This document shows positions 43,868 to 52,854 of a stretch of 64,000 bases of DNA, piece by piece. The position numbers and the translations under genes are program-made. The notes under the pieces are model-generated. The model was not told where the DNA came from and made no database searches. It saw nothing but the letters and a program-made list of their open reading frames with translations. Origin of the DNA: CAVSWT01 sp963777515 (lineage in GTDB: Bacteria > Bacteroidota > Ignavibacteria > Ignavibacteriales > Ignavibacteriaceae); contig CAVZQU010000019.1 in NCBI GenBank assembly GCA_963777515.1, positions 297,154 through 361,153 of the forward strand, read 5' to 3'. Position 1 is the stretch's first letter; every line of letters starts with the position of its first letter.

Positions 43868-44767
43868 ATGGAAAATGCGCTTCAACACTATTTTGGCTTA
43901 TCACCCGAAGTTCAAACAAAACTAGTTGAATCTATTTTTGCAATACTGATTATTCTTATAATTCAACGGATTATTAGAAGATTTATAATTACCAGATTGC
44001 AGGATATAAAAATCCGTTATCAATGGCAGAAAATTTCTTTATATCTCGCAGTATTTTTAATTGTTATTTTTCTACTTAATACCTGGCTTCAAATTTTTGG
44101 ATCTGTTGCAACATTTTTAGGACTTATTTCCGCGGGTATTGCAATCGCATTAAAAGACCCGTTGGTAAATATGGTGGGATGGGCATTTATTCTAATCAGA
44201 CAGCCGTTTAAAGTTGGTGATAGGATACAAATTGGAAAAAACGCGGGTGATGTTATTGATATAAGGCTTTTTCAATTTTCAATAAACGAAGTTGGAAATT
44301 GGGTAGATGCCGAGCAAAGTACAGGGCGCATTGTTCATATCCCAAATGGAATAGTCTTTCTTGAACCTCAAGCAAATTACACCGCAGGATTTCACTATAT
44401 TTGGAATGAAATTCCAATTCTAATAACCTTTGAAAGTGACTGGCAAAAAGCAAAAAAACTATTAACAGATATTGTTAACCACCATGCAGTTCAACTTAGC
44501 TCCGAAGCAGAAAAACAAATTAAAGAAGCAGCAAAAAAGTTTTTAATATTTTATAACAAGCTTACACCAATTGTCTATACATCCGTAAAAGATAGTGGTG
44601 TTTTGCTAACTATGCGTTACATGTGTAATCCGAGAGAACGTAGAATTACTGAAGAGAAAATTTGGGAAGACATGCTAATCGAATTTGCAAAGCATAAGGA
44701 TATTGATTTTGCCTATCCAACTCAGAGATTTTATGACAACACAACTGAAGGAAAGAATAAAAAGTAA
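43868..44767 (+). CDS. MscS-family mechanosensitive ion channel
   Basis: 299 residues: three membrane helices (about 18-36, 55-76 and 80-102), the pore-lining helix region VATFLGLISAGIAIALKDPL and the beta domain IRQPFKVGDRIQIGKNAGDV with HIPNGIV. The C-terminal domain is alpha/beta. It opens under membrane tension during osmotic downshock. It is a single gene followed by the terminator at 44789-44822. Confidence 0.93.
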   Translation: MENALQHYFGLSPEVQTKLVESIFAILIILIIQRIIRRFIITRLQDIKIRYQWQKISLYLAVFLIVIFLLNTWLQIFGSVATFLGLISAGIAIALKDPLVNMVGWAFILIRQPFKVGDRIQIGKNAGDVIDIRLFQFSINEVGNWVDAEQSTGRIVHIPNGIVFLEPQANYTAGFHYIWNEIPILITFESDWQKAKKLLTDIVNHHAVQLSSEAEKQIKEAAKKFLIFYNKLTPIVYTSVKDSGVLLTMRYMCNPRERRITEEKIWEDMLIEFAKHKDIDFAYPTQRFYDNTTEGKNKK

Positions 44768-44788
44768 GTACATATTTCTATAAAAAAC

Positions 44789-44826
44789 AAACCTCCGGGC
44801 TTTCTGAAAATCCCGGAGGTTTTTAT
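44789..44826. terminator. Strong bidirectional terminator
   Basis: An 11-bp perfect stem AAACCTCCGGG (44789-44799) / CCCGGAGGTTT (44812-44822) with a 12-nt loop, T's after it on the plus strand and an A run before it that serves the minus strand. It lies between the convergent MscS and citrate synthase genes. Confidence 0.93.
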
Positions 44827-44851
44827 TAAATTAAACAATTAAAAACTATAT

Positions 44852-46129
44852 TTATTTCTCTATCAAATCCTTCAAATATTGAGTTGTGATAGATTTAGGA
44901 CGAATAATCGGATGCATTAATGCTCTATTAACAACTGCTTGTGCTGTTAATCCTAAGCTTCTTGAAACTGCAAAAAGAACTGTGTAATATGAAAATTCTT
45001 TTAATCCATAATGATAAAGTAATGAGCCCGAAGCTGCATCAACATTCGGCCATGGATTTTTAATTTTAGGTTTCTTCTTAAGTTCTTCAGGAACTACTTC
45101 AAATAATCTGGTTACAGTTAAGAATACCGGATCATCAGGAAAATGTTTTTTACCAAAATCAACAAAGCCTTCAAACCTTGGATCTGTTACTCTTAAAACT
45201 GCATGTCCGTAACCGGGAACAACTTTTCCGGCATCCAATGTTTCCCAAACATAATCTTTAACTTGTTCTTTTGTTGGAGTTCCCCCAAACTTTTCCATCA
45301 TTTCTAATATCCATCCAAGACTTTCCTGGTTTGCCAATCCATGAAGCGGGCCGGCTAATCCGTTAAATCCGCCGGATAAAGAATAATACAAATCTGATAA
45401 TGCGGAATTAATTGTTTGCGTTGTCAATGCACTTACATTGCCGCCTTCATGATCACAATGAGCAACAAGATAAAGTCTCATTAGGTCTTTAAATTCATCG
45501 CTGTTTGAGTCTAATCCTAACATATGGACATAATCTTCAGCTAAACTCATTTTTTTGTCAGCAGGAATTAATTCACCTTTATTAAATCTAATCCGATAAA
45601 CAGCTGCTGCAACAGCCGGAAGCTTCGCTACGATATTTAGAGCATCTTCAACAGTTGGTTTCCAGAATTCATCTTTGCGCAAACCTTCATCGTATTTTTT
45701 TGTAAATACGGATTCTTTCTGCATGACTAAAATTGCAGTATCAAGCATTGTCATTGGATGAGAATCAGCAGGCATGTTTTTTAATACATCCCAAACATAA
45801 TTTGGAACATCTTTTCTGTTTCTTAATTCTTGATTTAAATTATCTAATTCAGATTCATTAGGTAAATCGCCGGTTAATAAAAGGTAGAAAATTTCTTCAG
45901 GAGTTTTATCTAAAAGCTTTTTTAGATGAATGCCCCTAATTATCAAACCTTCTTCCTGCGGGACTCTTGAAGTGTCACAAATTAAAGCCCTTGCTCCTCG
46001 CATTCCACCGTAAGCCTGCTGAATGGTGATTTCAGATAAAACTTTATCGCCTCCTTTTTCAAGGATTTGTTTTGCTTCTTCACGCCATAAATCTACTTTT
46101 TGTGATAATTTTTCAAAAATTTCAGACAT
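44852..46129 (-). CDS. Citrate synthase, eukaryote-like type
   Basis: 425 residues. Catalytic motifs: HCDHEGGNVSA (first His), GPLHGLANQE (second His), VPGYGHAVLRVTDPR and VDAASGSLLYHYGL (catalytic Asp). The N-terminal QAYGGMRG and the overall layout are those of the mitochondrial-type enzyme, not the longer allosteric GltA of proteobacteria. It condenses acetyl-CoA and oxaloacetate in the TCA cycle. AGGGTG lies before the ATG, and a promoter at 46185-46215. The gene is monocistronic. Confidence 0.95.
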   Translation of the reverse strand: MSEIFEKLSQKVDLWREEAKQILEKGGDKVLSEITIQQAYGGMRGARALICDTSRVPQEEGLIIRGIHLKKLLDKTPEEIFYLLLTGDLPNESELDNLNQELRNRKDVPNYVWDVLKNMPADSHPMTMLDTAILVMQKESVFTKKYDEGLRKDEFWKPTVEDALNIVAKLPAVAAAVYRIRFNKGELIPADKKMSLAEDYVHMLGLDSNSDEFKDLMRLYLVAHCDHEGGNVSALTTQTINSALSDLYYSLSGGFNGLAGPLHGLANQESLGWILEMMEKFGGTPTKEQVKDYVWETLDAGKVVPGYGHAVLRVTDPRFEGFVDFGKKHFPDDPVFLTVTRLFEVVPEELKKKPKIKNPWPNVDAASGSLLYHYGLKEFSYYTVLFAVSRSLGLTAQAVVNRALMHPIIRPKSITTQYLKDLIEK

Positions 46130-46184
46130 GTAAATTCACCCTCTCTGGATTATTTAAACAGGAAAATATCAATAAATTGAAACG

Positions 46185-46215
46185 TGAAGTTAGCGTATTT
46201 TTAATTTGAATTCAA
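46185..46215 (-). promoter_or_regulatory. Bacteroidota-type promoter of the citrate synthase gene
   Basis: On the minus strand TTG (46213-46215), 20 nt, then TAACTTCA (46185-46192), a near match to TAnnTTTG. The leader to the ATG is about 50 nt. Confidence 0.5.
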
Positions 46216-46286
46216 TAAAAGGTTGATAAGTCAAAGGTCAACAACCAATTGCCAAAATATTTATCTTTACTATTGATTCTTTGTAC

Positions 46287-46772
46287 TTAATTCTTGTTTC
46301 CCAGCTCTTTTTGATTCTTAACTTCTCTTTCAATTAAAACCTTTATTTCAGCGTGAAAATCCCTTATTTCATTGTATTGTTCAGTTATAACATCTTTTGT
46401 TTCTCCAGGAATTTCTGCTGCAACTACTTTTGTAAAATCAATTTGAATATCGTATTCTGATTTCATGCAATATTCTAAAATTTTAAGATTTCTATTTTGC
46501 TGCTCAATATTATCATTCTCCTTTAATGAATCTAAAAAAGTATTCAGGTTTGATTTTTCCTGATTAGTAATTAATTTACCATCATATTTTTTTATCTCAT
46601 TCTCTAGTCTTTTTTGATATTCAACATCTTTCTCTTTGATTCTTCCAAACAACTTTTTAAGATTTTCTTTGTTAGTTGCCGCTGAAGCTTTTTCAAAAAT
46701 CTCGGCACCAATTTTTAAATCGTTAATTAAATTATTCAACATTAAAACCGGTTTTTCATAATAACTTTCCAT
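46287..46772 (-). CDS. Ferritin-like four-helix protein (DUF2383/PA2169-like)
   Basis: 161 residues, nearly all helical, with a four-helix-bundle pattern. The N-terminal VLMLNNLINDLKIGAEIFEK and the closing YNEIRDFHAEIKVLIE resemble the DUF2383 family, whose members have a ferritin-like fold and are often stress-induced. A full ferritin-type ExxH di-iron pair is not evident to me. It stands alone upstream of the citrate synthase gene. Function is not known. Confidence 0.65.
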   Translation of the reverse strand: MESYYEKPVLMLNNLINDLKIGAEIFEKASAATNKENLKKLFGRIKEKDVEYQKRLENEIKKYDGKLITNQEKSNLNTFLDSLKENDNIEQQNRNLKILEYCMKSEYDIQIDFTKVVAAEIPGETKDVITEQYNEIRDFHAEIKVLIEREVKNQKELGNKN

Positions 46773-46923
46773 ATCAAATCCTTTTCTCTGTTTTTAATTC
46801 ATTATTTTCTAATATATATTTATTAAAAAGTTTTTAAATGATACTAAACACAATCATGTTAAACTTTTGCACTTTATTTATTGTCAAAACGTAAATTATT
46901 TTTAAGTAATTGATAGAAAAAAT

Positions 46924-48498
46924 TTGAGAGTAATCATTAAAAAAATCAGAATATTTCCCTTTTTAATTTTAATATTATTTTTATTCAGCGAAGGATTAGC
47001 CCAGGATACAACCACAAGTTTAGCATTTAAAAAAAATCGTCCCAGAAAAATTAGAGGCGGTTTTTTTTATCAGCCCGATCTTGCATACCAAATGTGGCAG
47101 CAATTTAATTTAACAAGAGAAGCAAATTCGGGTGACGTTCTCGCCCAACACGAGCTTGGATTAAGATATATATTGGGCGAAGGAATAGCCGCTGATACAG
47201 TTAAAGCCGCTTACTGGATTCATAAAGCGGCTGAAAAAGGTTTAACTGCTGCTTCTTTTAATTATGGCATTTTATTATTGAACGGATGGGGTGTGAACTG
47301 GGATCCCTTTAAGGCATATAAATATTTTCTTGATGCTGCCAATGACGGCATGCCTCAAGCAGAGTATATTGTGGGAATATTATATACAGATAATTTGATA
47401 ATCAAAAAAAATATAGACAAAGCATATTATTGGGTTAAAAAATCAGTTAAGGGAAACTTTGAACCAGCAAAAGTAGTGCTGCCGGAAATTGCCAGCAAGG
47501 TGGATACTTCAAAAATTAAAATTGACGATTCATTTGTAAATAAGAAAAGTAAAAAAGACACTTCAAATCAAAAAAGTAATCAATCACTGTCCAATTCACT
47601 GGGATTAGTATTTGTCGATTTCACTACCGATCAGGATACTATTTCACATATCTCGGATTCAACATTGGTTGATGATATATTATTAATTAATTCAGATGAT
47701 TTAAACAAAGAGCTTGGATTAAAAGAAAAAGATAATTCCATTGATTCAATTAAAACTTCGGGCATATCCTCACTCTTAAAATATGCTGATGCAGGCAGCC
47801 CGGAAGCTTTAACATTTATCGGCCGATTGTATGAAGAAGGTATTTATTATCCCAGAGATATTGTTGCAGCTTCAGCGTATTATGTTAGAGCCATAAAACT
47901 GGATTCTCCCCGCTCCCCTTTTCTTCTTTATAAATTAATAAAGACTAAAAATTACTTTGAACTATTAAAATCAGATATTGATCAAAATATTCCTGACGCA
48001 ATGTTTGTGTGGTATGGTTTGCATTCTCTTGGCTTCGATAATCAAATAACAGATTACGATGCGAATAAACTTTTACAGCAGGCTGCGTCTAAATTTTATA
48101 TCCCGGCAATTGTTGAGCTTGGTTTAAATTATTACACAGGCAAGTATGTGAAACAGGATAAACAAAACGGCCTTTCAATGTGGATGAGCGCTGTTAAGTT
48201 TGGCAGCATTGAAGCAAAAGTCAGAATTAAAACTGCAGAAGTTTATGGGGAAATTCAAAGTCAGAGTTACGATAATGCCGTAGAAGATTTGAAGGATGCT
48301 GAAAAAGAGGGTTCAGTTTTGGCACAGGTTACATTAGGTTATTGTTATGAAAATGGAATAGGGCTAAATCAAGATAAAGGCGACGCCGCAAAAGAGTATC
48401 GCTTTGCTGCAAGAAGAGGAAATCGTTATGCTTATGATCAGCTAAAAAGATTGTATGATGAAATCCGTCCGCCAGATCCAATGTTTCGAGTAAACTGA
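46924..48498 (+). CDS. Secreted Sel1-like repeat protein
   Basis: 524 residues from a TTG; no better start or ribosome-binding site is visible. A signal peptide (about 1-27, ending EGLAQ) is followed by Sel1-like repeats in two blocks. The first, about 60-170, has ALGAA-type cores such as AQHELGLRYILGEGIAADTV and AASFNYGILLLNGWG. The second, about 285-515, has AQVTLGYCYENGIGLNQDKG. A low-complexity Ser/Asp-rich linker separates them. Sel1 repeats form protein-binding solenoids. The partner is unknown. Confidence 0.85.
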   Translation: MRVIIKKIRIFPFLILILFLFSEGLAQDTTTSLAFKKNRPRKIRGGFFYQPDLAYQMWQQFNLTREANSGDVLAQHELGLRYILGEGIAADTVKAAYWIHKAAEKGLTAASFNYGILLLNGWGVNWDPFKAYKYFLDAANDGMPQAEYIVGILYTDNLIIKKNIDKAYYWVKKSVKGNFEPAKVVLPEIASKVDTSKIKIDDSFVNKKSKKDTSNQKSNQSLSNSLGLVFVDFTTDQDTISHISDSTLVDDILLINSDDLNKELGLKEKDNSIDSIKTSGISSLLKYADAGSPEALTFIGRLYEEGIYYPRDIVAASAYYVRAIKLDSPRSPFLLYKLIKTKNYFELLKSDIDQNIPDAMFVWYGLHSLGFDNQITDYDANKLLQQAASKFYIPAIVELGLNYYTGKYVKQDKQNGLSMWMSAVKFGSIEAKVRIKTAEVYGEIQSQSYDNAVEDLKDAEKEGSVLAQVTLGYCYENGIGLNQDKGDAAKEYRFAARRGNRYAYDQLKRLYDEIRPPDPMFRVN

Positions 48499-48641
48499 AT
48501 TCGTAAGAAATTAAATAACCTTTTGTGTCTAATCTGTGTTATCTGTAGTGACTTCTTCATTTATCTTTGAATATAATTTTTAAGGGCAATCTACCAGTCT
48601 AATTTTATCAAACTTAAATTTTTAATTAGTATTTTTCATTC

Positions 48642-49823
48642 ATGAAAAATTCAAATCAATTCATAAACTCAAAACTAAAGAATATACAAACCAGCATCTT
48701 CTCCACAATGACGAAGATGGCAATTGAATATAATGCACTGAACTTGTCACAAGGTTTTCCTGACTTCAATCCCCCAAATGAATTATTAAAATTGGTTTCA
48801 TACTATCAAAACAAAGGTTATAATCAATATGCTCCAATGCAGGGAGTAAAATCTTTAAGAGAAAATATCTGCAAAAAGATTTCAAGACTTTATGGAACAG
48901 ATTATAAACCGGAAACGGAAATAACAATTACCAGCGGAGCAACACAAGCAATTTATACTGCAATAACAACAGTCATAAACAAAGATGATGAAGTTATTAT
49001 TTTTGAACCGGCTTATGATTCTTATGTGCCGTCTGTTATAGCCAGCGGAGGTAAACCAATTTTTGTTCCCTTAAAATTACCTGACTACAAAATAGATTGG
49101 CAGCAATTGGAACAATCAATTTCAAACAAAACCAAACTTATAATTATCAATTCACCACATAATCCTACCGGTTATGTAATAAATGAAGCCGATATTAAGA
49201 AATTAGAGAATATTATTTATGATAAAAATATTTTTATTGTAAGTGATGAAGTTTACGAACATATTGTGTTTGATGGCAACAAGCATGTCAGTATTTCTCA
49301 GTCGGAGATATTATCTAAAAAAGCTTTTGTAATTTCATCATTCGGAAAAACTTATCATACAACCGGTTGGAAGGTCGGCTATTGCACTGCTCCTGAAAAT
49401 ATGATGAATGAGTTTAGAAAGCTTCACCAATTTATTGTGTTTGCTGTTAATACTCCGGCTCAATATGCTTATGCTGATATTTTGAAAAATGATTCTTTTT
49501 ATTCCGGGTTAAGTAACTTTTATCAAAAGAAAAGAGATTTTTTTATTGATAAAATTTCAAGTTCAAAATTTAAATTTACGCCTGCACATGGAACTTATTT
49601 CCAATTATTAGATTATTCGGATATATCTGATATGGATGATATTAAGTTTACCGAGTATTTAACAAAAGAAGTTGGAATAGCAGCTATTCCTTTGTCCCCT
49701 TTTTATAATGGTAATTCAAAGGAAGATTATTCACAAAAAATGATAAGAATATGTTTTGCGAAGAATGAAGATGTTTTGGCAAAGGCAGCAAATAAATTAA
49801 ATTCACTTTATGAAATAATATAA
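48642..49823 (+). CDS. Class I/II aminotransferase, methionine aminotransferase (YbdL)-like
   Basis: 393 residues. Motifs: LSQGFPDFNPP near 40, YAPMQGVKSLRENI, TSGATQAIYTAI, NSPHNPTGYV, SDEVYEHIVFDG and the PLP Lys in SSFGKTYHTTGWKVGY. The QGFPDF start and the KTYHTTGWK site mark the group containing E. coli YbdL and kynurenine aminotransferases, so methionine or aromatic amino acids are likely substrates. The SpoIIE-type phosphatase gene follows 30 bp later. Confidence 0.9.
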   Translation: MKNSNQFINSKLKNIQTSIFSTMTKMAIEYNALNLSQGFPDFNPPNELLKLVSYYQNKGYNQYAPMQGVKSLRENICKKISRLYGTDYKPETEITITSGATQAIYTAITTVINKDDEVIIFEPAYDSYVPSVIASGGKPIFVPLKLPDYKIDWQQLEQSISNKTKLIIINSPHNPTGYVINEADIKKLENIIYDKNIFIVSDEVYEHIVFDGNKHVSISQSEILSKKAFVISSFGKTYHTTGWKVGYCTAPENMMNEFRKLHQFIVFAVNTPAQYAYADILKNDSFYSGLSNFYQKKRDFFIDKISSSKFKFTPAHGTYFQLLDYSDISDMDDIKFTEYLTKEVGIAAIPLSPFYNGNSKEDYSQKMIRICFAKNEDVLAKAANKLNSLYEII

Positions 49824-49853
49824 ATTTTTTCATTCGACAATTTTAAAAATGAA

Positions 49854-50954
49854 ATGAATGAAACTAATAGAAATACTAATCAAAGATTCACTCGAGTTTT
49901 AAGAGACGACATTAAAAATGTCAGGTTTCAAAAAGATGTTAAAAGAGAATTTAAAGAATTAAAAAACTTCTACCTTACAGAAGAGCAGCATGAACGATTA
50001 GCTGGAATGAAACCCATTCGAAAAGGATGGCACATTTTCATTTGGATTTTTAAAAGTTTGTTTCTTCACTTAACTCCTTTCAGAAGAATTTTAACTGTAT
50101 TAGGTTTAATAGTAATTTTAGTCGGAAGCGGAATAATAATAAATGACGGGAATGTGCAGGTAAATAATTCGGGACTTGTTGGAGGGGCTATCATTTTTAT
50201 CGTTCTTATGCTTGAACTAAAAGACAAACTCCTAGCAAAAGATGAACTTGCAGCAGGAAGAAAAGTACAAAAAGCTTTGATGCCAGAACAAAGCCCAAAC
50301 ATAGAAGGTTGGTCTTTATGGCTTTATACACGACCTGCAAATGAGGTTGGCGGTGATTTAGTTGACTACTTAAAAATTAATGACCACCGCATTGGACTTG
50401 TAATTGGGGACGTAGCCGGTAAAGGATTACATGCTGCATTGCTGAATGCAAAACTACAAGCAACTATTAGGGCTTTGGCTGCTGATTACGATTCTCTATC
50501 ACAATTATGTGGTAAAATTAATAATATTTTTTATCGAGACAGCCTATCAAGTATTTTTGCTTCAATGTTATATATGGAAGTTAAACCGGGTGAATCTCAA
50601 ATACGTTTGGTAAATGCCGGACATTTGCCTCCCTACTTAGTTACACAAAATGAAATAAAAGAAGTCATAAAAAGTAATCCCGCAATTGGATTGATGAAAG
50701 ATTTTTCTTTTACCGAAGATATTTTAGAAATGCAGAAGGGTGAAATGATAATTGGTTATTCCGATGGAGTAACTGAAGCAAGAAATGAATACGGACAGTT
50801 TTTTGAAAAAGAAAGATTTGTAAATCTTTTATCAAGAATTAAAAATTACAGCTTCGAAAATCTTGGTGAATATATTGTTGAAGCAGTTGATGATTTTGTT
50901 GGAGATAGCCCGGTGGTTGATGATTTGTCTTTATTGATTATTAAGAAAGATTGA
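49854..50954 (+). CDS. Membrane-associated PP2C/SpoIIE-type serine phosphatase
   Basis: 366 residues. A helical N-terminus, two membrane helices (about 80-122), then a coiled linker (ELAAGRKVQKALMPEQSPN, the RsbU-type signature) and the PP2C domain. Metal-binding motifs are EVGGDLVDY, IGDVAGKGLHAALL, LVNAGHLPPYL, GYSDGVTEARN and VVDDLSLLI. Family role: it dephosphorylates STAS-domain proteins of partner-switching systems. The STAS protein at 8455-8829 is the only candidate substrate in the window; that link is inference. Confidence 0.92.
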   Translation: MNETNRNTNQRFTRVLRDDIKNVRFQKDVKREFKELKNFYLTEEQHERLAGMKPIRKGWHIFIWIFKSLFLHLTPFRRILTVLGLIVILVGSGIIINDGNVQVNNSGLVGGAIIFIVLMLELKDKLLAKDELAAGRKVQKALMPEQSPNIEGWSLWLYTRPANEVGGDLVDYLKINDHRIGLVIGDVAGKGLHAALLNAKLQATIRALAADYDSLSQLCGKINNIFYRDSLSSIFASMLYMEVKPGESQIRLVNAGHLPPYLVTQNEIKEVIKSNPAIGLMKDFSFTEDILEMQKGEMIIGYSDGVTEARNEYGQFFEKERFVNLLSRIKNYSFENLGEYIVEAVDDFVGDSPVVDDLSLLIIKKD

Positions 50955-50984
50955 AATCTAAAATTTTATAAAGTGGGGTTCACC

Positions 50985-52271
50985 TCAAATGTTAGCCTCA
51001 CTTGAGCTGCTTGAAAGTTCAGCGGACAAAATATTTTTCTTTTTAAATTCCGGCACAACTACTTTTTGTAAAATTATTAGTCCAGCGACAAAGAATAATC
51101 CAATTGCCAAAGCAGCAAATCTTTCATTTGAAATATCTGAAATGATACCGTAAAAAAGCGGGCCAACCACAGCAGAAGATTTTCCAAATAAACCATCATA
51201 AAAGCCAAAGAATTCTGCTTCTTGTTCTTTTGGAGTTAATAATGCCATTAAGCTTCTGCTGCAAGATTGAGATGAACCAATTGATAATCCTGCTACTAAT
51301 CCTACGATGTAAAACTCAAAAACTGTTTGAACCACAAAGGCTCCGACAATAACTCCAATCCAAATAAATAATGTTATTGTGATTGTTTTCTTCGGTCCGA
51401 TGTGGTCTGAAATAATTCCAAAGATAAACGAGCCAATTACAGCAGTACTTTGAACTATCACGAAAAAATAAATTACTTCTGAATCAGACATCTTCAAAAT
51501 GTTTGAAGCAAAAATTGAAGCAAATGCAATTATTGTTATTATGGCGTCATTATAAAGAAAGAAGGCAATTAAAAATCTTTTTATAGATGGATATTTTCCC
51601 TGAATAAAAATTGCTTTCAAAGTTTGATAACTTTTATGAATCCCTATTTTAATTACATCAGTTTTAATTTTATCTTTTACAGAAGGTTCGCTGATAAATA
51701 AAAATATCGGCAAAGAAAAAATAAAGAAGAAAGCCGCTGCTACTATAAAAGATAATCGTATATAAAAATAATAGTCAGGAGAAGATTGGTCAGGCAATAA
51801 AAACATTATTATAATAAGCACAGCAAGTGCACCGACATATCCCATCGCAAATCCATAACCCGAAACTCTTCCAAAGTTTTTCTTTTCTGTAAGATTTGGA
51901 AGAAATGCATCATAAAAAACTAAACCGGCTTCAAATCCAATATTGGCAAGAACAAACAAAACTAAACCTAAAAGTATATCTCCCTTTTGAACAAAAAACA
52001 TAAAAGCTGTTGCTATAACAGAAAGCAAGGTTAAGAAAAGTAAAAATCTTTTTCTATTTCGGGAGGCATCTGCGATTGCACCCATTGGCGGACTTAATAA
52101 AGCTGCAATTACCATAGAGATACTAACTGCAAGTCCCCACAGCCATTTTTGTCCACCAGTTACATAGTTGGAAAAATATTTTGAATAGATTACTGTAACA
52201 ATAATCACAGAGAAAGCAGTGTTAGCAAAATCGAACAGGGTCCAGATAAAAATTTTGCCTTTATTCTTCAT
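50985..52271 (-). CDS. MFS transporter, UMF1/Atg22-like
   Basis: 428 residues with about twelve membrane helices. The start FIWTLFDFANTAFSVIIVTV and SPPMGAIADASRNRKRFLLF are typical of the UMF1 family of the major facilitator superfamily (vacuolar Atg22-like). GLSIGSSQSCSRSLMALLTP is the second conserved half. Eukaryotic relatives export amino acids from the vacuole; bacterial substrates are not known. It starts 5 bp after nusB and was probably co-transcribed with it. Confidence 0.9.
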   Translation of the reverse strand: MKNKGKIFIWTLFDFANTAFSVIIVTVIYSKYFSNYVTGGQKWLWGLAVSISMVIAALLSPPMGAIADASRNRKRFLLFLTLLSVIATAFMFFVQKGDILLGLVLFVLANIGFEAGLVFYDAFLPNLTEKKNFGRVSGYGFAMGYVGALAVLIIIMFLLPDQSSPDYYFYIRLSFIVAAAFFFIFSLPIFLFISEPSVKDKIKTDVIKIGIHKSYQTLKAIFIQGKYPSIKRFLIAFFLYNDAIITIIAFASIFASNILKMSDSEVIYFFVIVQSTAVIGSFIFGIISDHIGPKKTITITLFIWIGVIVGAFVVQTVFEFYIVGLVAGLSIGSSQSCSRSLMALLTPKEQEAEFFGFYDGLFGKSSAVVGPLFYGIISDISNERFAALAIGLFFVAGLIILQKVVVPEFKKKNILSAELSSSSSEANI

Positions 52272-52276
52272 TAAAA

Positions 52277-52759
52277 TTACTTCTTCTGCGCTGGACGGTT
52301 AATTGTTTCTTGAAGCAATCCCCTGCCTGTCTTATCAAGTTTGTTTGATTCTTTTAATTCGGATAGCACAGCATCTAAAATTCCATTTATAAATTTACCG
52401 CTGCCTGCCGTACTGTATTCTTTTGCTATTTCGATGGATTCGTTTATGGAAACTTTTGGAGGAATATCGGGAAAGTAAAATAATTCACATAAACCCATCC
52501 GCAATAAAATTTTATCAATTAAAGCAATGCGGTTCATTTCCCAATTATCAACTCTCTTTTTAATTTCAGCGTCTAAATCATTTTGATGAATAAGAACACG
52601 GTTTATTAAATTGTTTGCAAACTCTTTATCACTTGTTTCGGGAACATCCACTAGAATTGAATTAATCAAATTAGAAAGAGATTCTCTATTCATCTCATAG
52701 GCATATAAAATCTGAAGTACTCTTTCTCTTACCAGTCGTCTTTTGAATGTATGAGGCAT
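52277..52759 (-). CDS. nusB: Transcription antitermination factor NusB
   Basis: 160 residues, all helical. Motifs: RRLVRERVLQILYAYEM at the N-terminus, NRIALIDKILLRMGLCELFY and PPKVSINESIEIAKEYSTAG, then KFINGILDAVL. It acts with NusE (S10) in rRNA antitermination. The MFS gene follows 5 bp downstream. Confidence 0.95.
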   Translation of the reverse strand: MPHTFKRRLVRERVLQILYAYEMNRESLSNLINSILVDVPETSDKEFANNLINRVLIHQNDLDAEIKKRVDNWEMNRIALIDKILLRMGLCELFYFPDIPPKVSINESIEIAKEYSTAGSGKFINGILDAVLSELKESNKLDKTGRGLLQETINRPAQKK

Positions 52760-52854
52760 ATTTATGTATCAAATTATATTAGAACAAAATCAATATGAAC
52801 ATTAAGTTATTTTTTATATTTAGTCAACGGTTTACAATTAAATTATTATTAAAA

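Noticed and set aside
50962..50998. Possible hairpin AAGTGGGG/CCTCACTT between the phosphatase and MFS genes
   Set aside because: Needs a G-U pair, overlaps the MFS coding end, and has no T tract.
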